Below are positions 35,645-43,670 of a stretch of DNA of 64,000 nt, piece after piece (the first letter of the stretch is position 1; each line of letters opens with the position of its first letter). This stretch comes from Chungangia koreensis. GTDB lineage: Bacteria > Bacillota > Bacilli > Bacillales_A > Planococcaceae. The position numbers were made by a program, and so were the translations under genes. The notes below the pieces were generated by a model. That model was not told the origin of the DNA, made no database searches, and worked only from the letters and a program-made list of their open reading frames with translations. The DNA lies in assembly GCF_042651785.1 (NCBI RefSeq), contig NZ_JBHSEC010000022.1:1-64000 (forward strand). Direction: 5' to 3'.

Positions 35645-36355
35645 ATGAATAAAACCATTTTAGTCGTAGATGATGAAAAGCCAATTGCAGATATCCTGCA
35701 ATTCAACTTAAAAAAAGAAGGCTATAATGTCATTTGTGCATATGACGGGGAACAAGCCCTTCAAAAAGTTGAAGAAACAAAACCGGACTTAATGCTGTTG
35801 GATATTATGCTTCCAAATCGTGACGGGATGGAAGTATGCAGAGAGGTCCGTAAAAAATATGATTTCCCCATTATTATGCTGACAGCAAAAGACTCGGAAA
35901 TTGACAAAGTACTGGGACTTGAATTGGGAGCTGATGATTATGTCACGAAACCATTCAGTACCCGAGAATTGGTTGCACGAGTGAAAGCAAATATGAGACG
36001 CCACCAGGCTTCACCTTCAGAAGATGATGAAAGCAATTCCAATGATATTACAGTCGGTTCTTTAATCATTCAACCTGATGCATATATTGTCATGAAGCGT
36101 GATGAAACAATTGAATTGACTCATCGGGAATTTGAGCTTCTCCACTATTTGGCGAAGCATATTGGACAAGTGATGACACGTGAACATTTACTGCAGACGG
36201 TTTGGGGATATGATTACTTCGGCGATGTCCGGACTGTCGACGTAACAATCCGGAGACTCCGCGAAAAAATTGAAGATAATCCAAGCCATCCAGCATGGAT
36301 TGTCACACGAAGAGGCGTAGGTTATTACTTGCGGAATCCTGAACAGGAGTCGTAA
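35645..36355 (+). CDS. walR: essential response regulator WalR (YycF)
   Basis: 236-aa OmpR-type regulator of cell-wall hydrolases. Receiver with KTILVVDDEKPIAD, phospho-acceptor Asp in LMLLDIMLPNRDG and the conserved Lys in VTKPFSTRE; winged-helix DNA-binding domain ending RRGVGYYLRN. An in-frame GTG at 35636 would add three residues; MNKTILVVDDE matches the family but its spacing from AGAAGGG is long, so the start is uncertain by three codons. First gene of walRKHIJ. Confidence 0.95.
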   Translation: MNKTILVVDDEKPIADILQFNLKKEGYNVICAYDGEQALQKVEETKPDLMLLDIMLPNRDGMEVCREVRKKYDFPIIMLTAKDSEIDKVLGLELGADDYVTKPFSTRELVARVKANMRRHQASPSEDDESNSNDITVGSLIIQPDAYIVMKRDETIELTHREFELLHYLAKHIGQVMTREHLLQTVWGYDYFGDVRTVDVTIRRLREKIEDNPSHPAWIVTRRGVGYYLRNPEQES

Positions 36356-36358
36356 AAC

Positions 36359-38188
36359 ATGCAGAAAGTCGGGTTTTTTAAATCCATACATGTAAAAATC
36401 GTTTTAGTTTATGTTTTACTGATTTTGACTGCGCTACAGATTATCGGTCTGTATTTTGCACAAGAGCTTGAAGATACATTGAGCTATAACTTTAAGGAAT
36501 CTATTAAAGATCGGGTGAAACTTGTTGAATTTAGTGTCAGAGAGGAAATGTTAAGGGAACGGAGTGCGGATGACCCGCCAACCGAGACAAGTTTACGCGG
36601 CATTTTATCCAGCAGTTTCTCTGATGATATTAATGACATCCAGGTTATTGATAATCGGTTCCGTATCTTAGCCACGTCTGAAAGTGACAACCAGCTGATT
36701 GTTGGCCAAAGAGCACCGACAGGAAGCTTGGCCAGAACAGCTATTTCCACGGAAATACAAGCAGAACGGATCTATCTGGACCCGAATTCAAATAATCGGA
36801 TTTGGGTGCTGGCGACTCCGATTGTATCTCCGAAAGGTGAAGTAATCGGAGCGATTTATTTAGAAGCTAATATGGAGACTGTCTTCACTCAAATAAGTGA
36901 AATTAACCAAATCCTCGCAGGAGGAATTGCTGTTTCCCTCGCTATTACCGTTGTCCTCGGTATTCTGATTGCCACAACGATTACTCGTCCAATTTCCGAC
37001 ATGAGAAAACAGGCCCAAGCCATGGCGAAGGGGAATTTTTCCCGAAAAGTACATGTTTACGGAAACGATGAAATTGGTCAATTGGCAGTTTCATTCAACC
37101 ATATGACGAACAGGCTGCAGGAGTCCCAATCGACAATGGAAGGGGAGCGGAGGAAGCTTTCATCTGTCCTTACCAATATGACGGATGGGGTAATTGCCAC
37201 TGATCGGAAAGGAAGAATCATACTTATTAATGATCCGGCGGTCAGAATGCTTCGAACACCTCGGGATTTGGTGTTGAATCGGCCGATTGCTTCCGTATTA
37301 GGTGTCGATCCGGAATATACTTTTGAAGATTTGGTCCAAACACAAGATCCAATCATTTTAGATTTCAGTACAAGAGATCTGCCGTATATTTTACGGGCGA
37401 ACTTATCAGTGATCCAAAAAGAGACAGGATTTGTAAATGGACTTATTACAGTGTTGCATGACATTACCGAACAGGAAAAGATTGATATGGAACGGCGGGA
37501 GTTCGTATCTAATGTTTCCCATGAATTGAGGACCCCTCTAACAACTATGAGAAGTTACCTGGAAGCTTTGGCGGAGGGGGCTTGGAAGGACCAGGAGATT
37601 GCACCACATTTCCTGGAAGTTACACAAACTGAGACAGAGCGAATGATTCGACTTGTAAATGACTTGCTTCAATTATCCAGGATGGATGCACGTGAATATG
37701 AACTTAATAATGAAATTGTTGACTTCAACAAATTTTTCAATAAGATCATCGATCGTTTTGAAATGAGTAAACCGGAACATATCAATTTCCAGCGTCTTAT
37801 GCCGGATACAGACATGTTTGTCGAAATAGATACAGATAAGATGACCCAAGTAATAGATAACATCATTTCTAATGCCATGAAATATTCACCAAACGGAGGA
37901 AATGTCCGATTTGGGGTCATTCTGAAAGATGATATGTTGAAAGTAATGGTTTCTGATGATGGAATGGGTATTCCACAAGACAATTTAGAACGTATTTTTG
38001 ACCGTTTTTACCGGGTGGATCGTGCAAGAGCAAGAGCAATGGGAGGAACAGGTTTAGGCCTTGCCATTGCGAAGGAAATGATTGAAGCCCATGGCGGAGA
38101 GATTTGGGCCGAAAGTGAGGAAGGCAAAGGAACGACGATATTCTTTACATTGCCTATCCAATTGGAAGGGGAAGGTGAGTGGGAATGA
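36359..38188 (+). CDS. walK: sensor histidine kinase WalK (YycG)
   Basis: 609-aa membrane kinase. Two transmembrane helices (about residues 10-30 and 183-205) flank an extracellular PAS-like sensor domain; HAMP, cytoplasmic PAS, HisKA with the phospho-His in SNVSHELRTPLTT, and an HATPase domain with DDGMGIPQ and GTGLGLAIAKEM follow. It phosphorylates WalR and responds to peptidoglycan metabolism. 3 bp after walR; its stop overlaps the walH start (ATGA). Confidence 0.97.
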   Translation: MQKVGFFKSIHVKIVLVYVLLILTALQIIGLYFAQELEDTLSYNFKESIKDRVKLVEFSVREEMLRERSADDPPTETSLRGILSSSFSDDINDIQVIDNRFRILATSESDNQLIVGQRAPTGSLARTAISTEIQAERIYLDPNSNNRIWVLATPIVSPKGEVIGAIYLEANMETVFTQISEINQILAGGIAVSLAITVVLGILIATTITRPISDMRKQAQAMAKGNFSRKVHVYGNDEIGQLAVSFNHMTNRLQESQSTMEGERRKLSSVLTNMTDGVIATDRKGRIILINDPAVRMLRTPRDLVLNRPIASVLGVDPEYTFEDLVQTQDPIILDFSTRDLPYILRANLSVIQKETGFVNGLITVLHDITEQEKIDMERREFVSNVSHELRTPLTTMRSYLEALAEGAWKDQEIAPHFLEVTQTETERMIRLVNDLLQLSRMDAREYELNNEIVDFNKFFNKIIDRFEMSKPEHINFQRLMPDTDMFVEIDTDKMTQVIDNIISNAMKYSPNGGNVRFGVILKDDMLKVMVSDDGMGIPQDNLERIFDRFYRVDRARARAMGGTGLGLAIAKEMIEAHGGEIWAESEEGKGTTIFFTLPIQLEGEGEWE

Positions 38189-39519
38189 AATATTTAGAGT
38201 CAATCAAATCCTTGATTTTACTCCTACTTGTCTTATTGAGTGTACTCCTATCCTTCTCCATTTGGAACTTCATGCCCGGTTATGAAACTATTGATAAGCA
38301 ACCAACCGTAGACATAACGATCGGTGCTCAAAAAAGGGTAGAAGAAGTGGTGAAACCTTATAAACTCCTGTTCAATTTCGAAGACGGTAAGAGAGGCACT
38401 GAAAATTCTTTAGTGATAGATCGAATTTTTGAGAAGATGAAACAGTTGTCTATTCAGGAATTGACATTAAATCAGAAAATAAGTGTCGAGGGCATTAATG
38501 AAACGTTGAGAAAACCTAATCAATTCACATTCTTCTATCCAGCAGGGGTTCCTTTTAAAGTATTGGATACGATTTTGACCATTGAAGATTCAAATATTCC
38601 GGAAGAATCATTTACACAAATGATCGTGAAATGGAACGGGAATGACGAAAACCGTCTCCAGATTTCGTTTATCAATAACCAAGAAAATTTGGAGTATATT
38701 GCTTATGCCAGTGGAATCGACCGAAGCAGGCTTTCGGATCAAATCCTCACAGATGCAGCGAATTATAACACCTACACTGAAGTTCAAAGGGAAGGGCATC
38801 TTTCTCTATATTTATCATCTCAAGCTCCGGATGACATGTATGAATACACGTACTTATTGACTGATACAAATCTCGATCAATTCAAGAAGGCTTTGTTCCC
38901 CGATCCGAATGTAGTGAGAAGCAATACAGTTGCATTATCTACGCAAGAGTTTCTGGATGACTCTTCAAAATTGACAGTGGACACGACGAATAAATGGATT
39001 AACTATGTAAATCCCGGAGAAGAAAGTAAAGGGATTGCCATTCCATCTGAACTCATTTTCAACAGCATCGACTTTGTAAATGAACATGGTGGATGGACAG
39101 ACGACTATAGGTTCTTCGATATTGATCCAATCAACAAGGAAATATCATTCGGTTTGCACATTGCAGGCTTTCCTGCATTTAGCGATACGAAGATGACAAC
39201 TGCCATCCATGAAACATGGGGTGAAAACGATATTTTCAGATATCATCGTCCGTTTTATGATTTAGGTAACCCGTTCCCAGCGGAAAATAATAATGTGCCG
39301 ATGATATCAGGAAAAGCAGCTGCAGATGTTCTCGCCAGCATTCGAGAAATTGACTTCAACTTAATAGACGAAGTTAAGGCTGGTTATAATATTTCTACGA
39401 TTCAAAGCCAAGACCAACCATTGATTGTTGCTGAGCCTTCATATTTCTATTCATTAAATGGAAATTGGCTAAGACTCACACAGGATATGCTGGGGGGTGG
39501 ACCACTTGGATTGGAATAG
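38185..39519 (+). CDS. walH: WalK regulator WalH (YycH)
   Basis: 444-aa protein with one N-terminal membrane helix (about residues 7-28) and a large extracytoplasmic region. It matches YycH, which with YycI holds WalK inactive in B. subtilis. The frame starts two codons earlier at GTG 38179, but AAGGTGAG is best placed for ATG 38185, which overlaps the walK stop. The 3' end overlaps walI. Confidence 0.9.
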   Translation: MKYLESIKSLILLLLVLLSVLLSFSIWNFMPGYETIDKQPTVDITIGAQKRVEEVVKPYKLLFNFEDGKRGTENSLVIDRIFEKMKQLSIQELTLNQKISVEGINETLRKPNQFTFFYPAGVPFKVLDTILTIEDSNIPEESFTQMIVKWNGNDENRLQISFINNQENLEYIAYASGIDRSRLSDQILTDAANYNTYTEVQREGHLSLYLSSQAPDDMYEYTYLLTDTNLDQFKKALFPDPNVVRSNTVALSTQEFLDDSSKLTVDTTNKWINYVNPGEESKGIAIPSELIFNSIDFVNEHGGWTDDYRFFDIDPINKEISFGLHIAGFPAFSDTKMTTAIHETWGENDIFRYHRPFYDLGNPFPAENNNVPMISGKAAADVLASIREIDFNLIDEVKAGYNISTIQSQDQPLIVAEPSYFYSLNGNWLRLTQDMLGGGPLGLE

Positions 39520-40321
39520 GACAAAAACGATTTTCATCATCGTATTTTCCATTTTGAATGTGTTTCTCTACACCCTTTATGTTGACCGTTTGACTGGTGC
39601 AAAAGATTTGGAAACATTGATTGCGCCAGATGTGAATATTGAGGAGAAGCTGGAGCAAGATCGGATTTTCATTGAAAGTCTGCCGCCAAAAGTTGAGGAA
39701 TTGGGTTATGTATCTGGAAAGTTGAAGGTGTTCACCAAAAAGGAAATCGATTCTCTTGCTAACCAAACGGCTGTCGTAACGGATGGAACAAGAATCCTTT
39801 CAACATTAAAGAAACCATTGAAACTAAGTGAGGAAAATGAAGAAGAAAGCTATAAGGAATTCTTAGACTCGTACGTCCTCTCGGGTAACCAATATGTACT
39901 GTGGGAAGTTGATGAAGAACAAGGAGAAGCCATGTTCCTTCAAAAAGTGGAAGATAGACCGATCTATTACACGCAATCTTTACTGACTGTTCACTTCAAT
40001 CAGGCCAATGAGATCATTCGTTATGAACAAAGAATGTTTGAGGACTTCGAGGAATTTAATACAACGAAGAATATTGTCCAACCGACAACGGCATTAAATA
40101 CTTTGTATACTCGTGAAATGCTGAAGCAAGACTCTGAAATTTCATCGATCGATCTTGGTTATTCGACATTAGTCCAATTGACAGAGACACAGGTATTTGC
40201 ACCGACATGGCATATTCAAGTAAAATTAGCTGATGGACAATTTGATCACTTCTTTATCAATGCTGTTGAAGGAAAAGTGATAGAATTACAGGAAGATGAA
40301 CAACAGGACGGGGAAGAGTAA
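39506..40321 (+). CDS. walI: WalK regulator WalI (YycI)
   Basis: 271-aa membrane-anchored protein (TM in IFIIVFSILNVFLYTLY) with an extracytoplasmic domain, partner of WalH in controlling WalK. GTG at 39497 is in frame, but GGGGGGTGG (39492-39500) is properly spaced for TTG 39506 and yields MDWNRTKTIF, the family start. It overlaps walH by 14 bp and ends in an acidic tail. Confidence 0.9.
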   Translation: MDWNRTKTIFIIVFSILNVFLYTLYVDRLTGAKDLETLIAPDVNIEEKLEQDRIFIESLPPKVEELGYVSGKLKVFTKKEIDSLANQTAVVTDGTRILSTLKKPLKLSEENEEESYKEFLDSYVLSGNQYVLWEVDEEQGEAMFLQKVEDRPIYYTQSLLTVHFNQANEIIRYEQRMFEDFEEFNTTKNIVQPTTALNTLYTREMLKQDSEISSIDLGYSTLVQLTETQVFAPTWHIQVKLADGQFDHFFINAVEGKVIELQEDEQQDGEE

Positions 40322-40333
40322 GGAGTTTTTAAC

Positions 40334-41122
40334 ATGCGTTTCAGCGTATTGGCCAGTGGAAGCACCGGCAATGCCATTTATATAGAAAATGACCAACATG
40401 CATTTTTGGTTGACGTAGGATTGAGTGCCCGAAAAATGGAACAGCAATTTACCATGATCGGGAGAGATTTAAAGAAGCTGAACGGGATTTTCATTACTCA
40501 CGAACATAGTGACCATATTAAAGGGCTCGGAGCTGTTGCCAGAAAATATGGGGTACCTATCTATGCGAATCGTAAAACATGGGAAGCGATGGATGGACAT
40601 GTTGGTGAGATTCCAGTAGATCAGCGTTTTCAGTTTGATATGGAGACGGTAAGATCCTTTGGCTCTATGGACGTGCAAAGTTTTGCAGTGTCCCACGATG
40701 CAGTCGATCCGATGTTTTATATCTTTCATGAGAATGGAAGAAAGCTTGTCCTGATTACTGATACAGGCTATGTGAGCGACCGTATGAAAGGCTGGATCAA
40801 AGGAGCCGATTCGTTCGTGTTCGAGAGCAACCATGATGTGAGTATGCTACAAATGGGCCGGTATCCATGGTCGGTCAAGCGGCGTATCTTAAGTGACGTC
40901 GGCCATGTATCCAATGAGGATGCGGCAGTAGCAATGAGCGAAGTGGTTGAACAGAAAGAAACACGGATTTTCTTGTCTCATTTAAGTAAAGACAATAATA
41001 TGAAAGACCTTGCAAGGCTTAGTGTCAGCCAGACATTACAGTCCTGCGGGATCATGCCGGGAGAATTTGTACATCTCTTTGATACGGATGCACAAAAGCC
41101 GACAGAACTTGTAACGGTATAA
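40334..41122 (+). CDS. walJ: metallo-beta-lactamase fold hydrolase WalJ (YycJ)
   Basis: 262-aa soluble protein with the metal-binding motif THEHSDHIKG and further ligands in VSHDAVDPM and ITDTGYVSD. Homologues are nucleases proposed to help coordinate replication with division; the activity is not shown by the sequence. AAGGAG precedes the ATG. Last gene of walRKHIJ, followed by a terminator. Confidence 0.93.
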   Translation: MRFSVLASGSTGNAIYIENDQHAFLVDVGLSARKMEQQFTMIGRDLKKLNGIFITHEHSDHIKGLGAVARKYGVPIYANRKTWEAMDGHVGEIPVDQRFQFDMETVRSFGSMDVQSFAVSHDAVDPMFYIFHENGRKLVLITDTGYVSDRMKGWIKGADSFVFESNHDVSMLQMGRYPWSVKRRILSDVGHVSNEDAAVAMSEVVEQKETRIFLSHLSKDNNMKDLARLSVSQTLQSCGIMPGEFVHLFDTDAQKPTELVTV

Positions 41123-41132
41123 TTGAACTTTT

Positions 41133-41162
41133 AACCTGCCATTTGGCAGGTTATTTATTTTG
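41133..41162 (+). terminator. terminator after walJ
   Basis: AACCTGCC/GGCAGGTT followed by ATTTATTTTGCTTTTTTG. Confidence 0.85.
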
Positions 41163-41282
41163 CTTTTTTGGGAACATTTCATTTCTGTCATTCGTCGAAA
41201 AATATGTCAGTTACTTTAAGATATCTTTTTTAAGATTAAACATTATGGGTAAAGTAAGAAATGAAAGCGAGGCTGATATAAT

Positions 41283-42503
41283 ATGGGATATTACGATCAA
41301 ACGCCAAATAATCCAAATCACGAAAACCGGTCTAATCGGAAAGGCAGCAAGGCTGGGTATTTTTTTAGCGGTTTAGCAGGAACGATCATCGGCGCATTAT
41401 TAGTTTGGTTCATCATTTCTCCTTTGGCGGATAACCAATCCTCTGGAGTGGCCGGAACCTCTGTCAAAGAAAATGATTCTGCACCGAGAAGTGAACAAGT
41501 ATCGCTAGATATATCAACCGATGTTACCAAGGCTGTAGGTGTTGTAGCTGATGCAGTAGTAGGGATTACCAATATTCAGACGTCAAAGGATTTCTGGTCT
41601 CAGTCGGAACGTACGATGGAAGCAGGTACTGGATCCGGTGTCATTTATAAAAAAGCGGGTGACAAAGCATATGTTGTGACGAATCACCACGTAGTGGAAG
41701 GAGCACAACAACTCGAGGTCACTCTTGCAGATGGCACGAAGGAACCAGCTAAGTTAATCGGCAGCGATGTTTGGACAGACTTAGCTGTAGTGGAGATTAG
41801 TGCAGGAAAGGTAGAGACTATTGCAGAATTTGGCGATTCTGATGCATTGAAAGTTGGAGAACCGGTAATAGCTATCGGTAACCCATTGGGCCTTAGTTTT
41901 GCAGGATCCGTTACATCTGGTGTCGTGTCTGGATTGGAACGTACAGTACCAGTAGATATCGATGGAAACGGAACAGAAGATTGGCAATCTGAAGTACTTC
42001 AAACAGATGCTGCGATCAACCCTGGTAACAGCGGCGGAGCCTTAATCAATGTTGCAGGCCAACTTGTAGGGATCAACTCCATGAAAATTGCCGAATCGGC
42101 AGTAGAGGGAATTGGCTTTGCTATTCCAATTAATACAGCGATTCCAGTCATTGAAAGTTTAGAACAAACGGGTGAAGTCAAACGTCCACAAATGGGTATT
42201 ACTTTATTGGACTTAACAGCTGTTCCACAATACCATCAGAAGGAAACATTGAAATTGCCGGATGATGTGACAACTGGAGTAATCATTGATGAAGTCTATC
42301 CGAATACGCCGGCTGCTAAAGCAGGTCTAGAGAGATATGATGTAATTGTCGAGATGGATGGAGAGAAAATCAATAATGTACTCGAATTGCGTAAACACCT
42401 ATATAGTGAAAAGAAAATTGGTGATGAAATGACGATCGTTATATATCGTCAAGGAGAGCGAAAAGAAATCACAATGACGTTAGTTGCAGACAAAGCTCTG
42501 TAA
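41283..42503 (+). CDS. htrC: HtrA-type serine protease (YyxA/HtrC)
   Basis: 406-aa membrane-anchored protease. A single helix (about residues 27-47) is followed by a trypsin-like domain with triad His in TNHHVVEGA, Asp in DVWTDLAVV and Ser in NPGNSGGAL, then a C-terminal PDZ domain (TTGVIIDEVYPNTPAAKAGL). It degrades misfolded exported proteins. ATG at 41283 with AGCGAGG upstream. It follows the wal operon, as yyxA does in B. subtilis. Confidence 0.93.
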   Translation: MGYYDQTPNNPNHENRSNRKGSKAGYFFSGLAGTIIGALLVWFIISPLADNQSSGVAGTSVKENDSAPRSEQVSLDISTDVTKAVGVVADAVVGITNIQTSKDFWSQSERTMEAGTGSGVIYKKAGDKAYVVTNHHVVEGAQQLEVTLADGTKEPAKLIGSDVWTDLAVVEISAGKVETIAEFGDSDALKVGEPVIAIGNPLGLSFAGSVTSGVVSGLERTVPVDIDGNGTEDWQSEVLQTDAAINPGNSGGALINVAGQLVGINSMKIAESAVEGIGFAIPINTAIPVIESLEQTGEVKRPQMGITLLDLTAVPQYHQKETLKLPDDVTTGVIIDEVYPNTPAAKAGLERYDVIVEMDGEKINNVLELRKHLYSEKKIGDEMTIVIYRQGERKEITMTLVADKAL

Positions 42504-42536
42504 TAAAACTTACAATTTCATAACAAACTTATCCAC

Positions 42537-42583
42537 AAGCAGATAGAGAAAGAAAAGCCCTTCTTTCCTATCTGCTTTTCATT
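42537..42583 (+). terminator. terminator after the HtrA gene
   Basis: AAGCAGATAG and CTATCTGCTT arms with inner GAAAGAA/TTCTTTC pairing, followed by TTC. It abuts the first DnaA box of the cluster. Confidence 0.82.
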
Positions 42584-42665
42584 TGATATGATGAGCTGTG
42601 GAAAAGGTAAAGTTGAGTGTTGATAACTTTGTGAATAAGTGAATAGTTTGAAAGGAGTGATAAAA

Positions 42666-42830
42666 GTGGAGATTAAAAGCTGTGAAACCCATATAAATCA
42701 TGCGTTAGACATTTTTGTAGCTGAGCAAAAAACGTTTCCGATGATGAACGAAATTGAAGAGGAAAAAAAGTTATCCACAAAGTGTGATTACTGTGAAGAG
42801 GCTGCAACATATCTTGTGGCGAACGAATAA
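42666..42830 (+). CDS. CxxH/CxxC small protein (YyzF)
   Basis: 54-aa protein with KSCETHINHALD near the N-terminus and CDYCEEAATYLVANE at the C-terminus, the pattern of the CxxH/CxxC (YyzF) family, likely a small zinc protein of unknown role. The frame opens at 42639 but AAAGGAG fits GTG at 42666, which gives the family N-terminus. It lies between the HtrA gene and rlmH inside the DnaA-box cluster; one exact box is embedded in the coding sequence. Confidence 0.85.
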   Translation: MEIKSCETHINHALDIFVAEQKTFPMMNEIEEEKKLSTKCDYCEEAATYLVANE

Positions 42831-42909
42831 TCGCATACAAGATGTAGATAACTTTTGTGGATATGTGCATAACTCTTGTTAATAACTTGTTTGTAAAGGT
42901 GGACAACCT

Positions 42910-43389
42910 GTGAATATTACAATTATTACAGTCGGAAAACTGAAAGAGAAATATTTAAAAATGGGCATCGAGGAATTTGCAAAACGTCTGGGAGCCTATG
43001 CGAAGATTGACTTGGTCGAAGTGCCCGATGAAAAAGCGCCGGAGCAGCTGAGCGAGGCAGAAATGGAAATCGTGAAGAAGAAAGAAGGCGAACGCATCCT
43101 GTCGAAAGTCGGAGCGGATGCATATGTCATTGCGTTGGCTATCGAAGGAAAGATGAAAACATCGGAGCAGCTGGCAGCGGATATGGAATCGTTAATGACA
43201 TATGGACGAAGTAAGATTGTATTTGTCATTGGCGGATCATTGGGATTGTATGAGGATGTCATGAAGCGTTCGGATGAAAAGCTGAGCTTTTCGAAGATGA
43301 CGTTTCCTCATCAGATGATGAAACTGATTTTGCTGGAGCAGGTGTATCGGGCTTTTCGGATTATGAAGGGGGAACCGTACCACAAATAG
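42910..43389 (+). CDS. rlmH: 23S rRNA pseudouridine-1915 N3-methyltransferase RlmH
   Basis: 159-aa SPOUT methyltransferase that modifies pseudouridine 1915 in helix 69, at the decoding-centre side of the large subunit. The knot motifs VFVIGGSLGLYEDV and FSKMTFPHQMMKLILLEQVYRA are diagnostic. GTG start with AAAGGTGG upstream. Plus-strand; the last gene of the conserved origin-region order. Confidence 0.96.
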   Translation: MNITIITVGKLKEKYLKMGIEEFAKRLGAYAKIDLVEVPDEKAPEQLSEAEMEIVKKKEGERILSKVGADAYVIALAIEGKMKTSEQLAADMESLMTYGRSKIVFVIGGSLGLYEDVMKRSDEKLSFSKMTFPHQMMKLILLEQVYRAFRIMKGEPYHK

Positions 43390-43590
43390 TGGTAAAGCAG
43401 AAAGTTGAAGTGGTAATTTGTTCTAACAAAATCGATTTTTCAGTCAAGGGATAGTCTGCTTGAAAAATGAATTTAATATAGTAAAAAATACGTTAGGCTG
43501 ATAAACTACTTCTTTTTACTAAAAGGTTTGAAATGTGAGTTATTCTTCATTGAACTTAACTAACTTTGTGAACTATGAATATTTCAGGTG

Positions 43591-43650
43591 TATAATATTG
43601 AACAGTGTAAAGCGTAAGCCACCCCAGTCAAGGTCGCTTGCGCTTTTCTT
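43591..43650 (+). promoter_or_regulatory. promoter and leader hairpin of the TetM-like gene
   Basis: TATAAT (43591-43596) lies just upstream of an 11-bp stem, AAAGCGTAAGC (43609-43619) with GCTTGCGCTTT (43636-43646), one G-U pair, 16-nt loop, followed by TCTT. The hairpin would begin within about ten nt of the transcript start and end about 25 nt before the start codon, as in attenuators of ribosome-targeting resistance genes. The gap 43390-43590 shows nothing else. Confidence 0.6.
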
Positions 43651-43670
43651 AAAAGAGAGTGGGTGAGAAC

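Larger units (their letters stand above)
42529..42872. other. DnaA-box cluster upstream of rlmH
   Basis: Exact boxes TTATCCACA at 42529-42537 and 42771-42779, plus one-mismatch copies at 42597-42605, 42618-42626, 42630-42638, 42856-42864 and 42864-42872. The second exact box lies within the yyzF coding sequence (Leu36-Ser-Thr). B. subtilis has a known DnaA-box cluster near yydA, the rlmH homologue; this looks like the conserved counterpart. Confidence 0.8.

Noticed and set aside
43430..43480. ATTTTTCA/TTGAAAAAT inverted repeat after rlmH
   Set aside because: The arms are A/T-only with a long loop and no U-tract; too weak to call a terminator.
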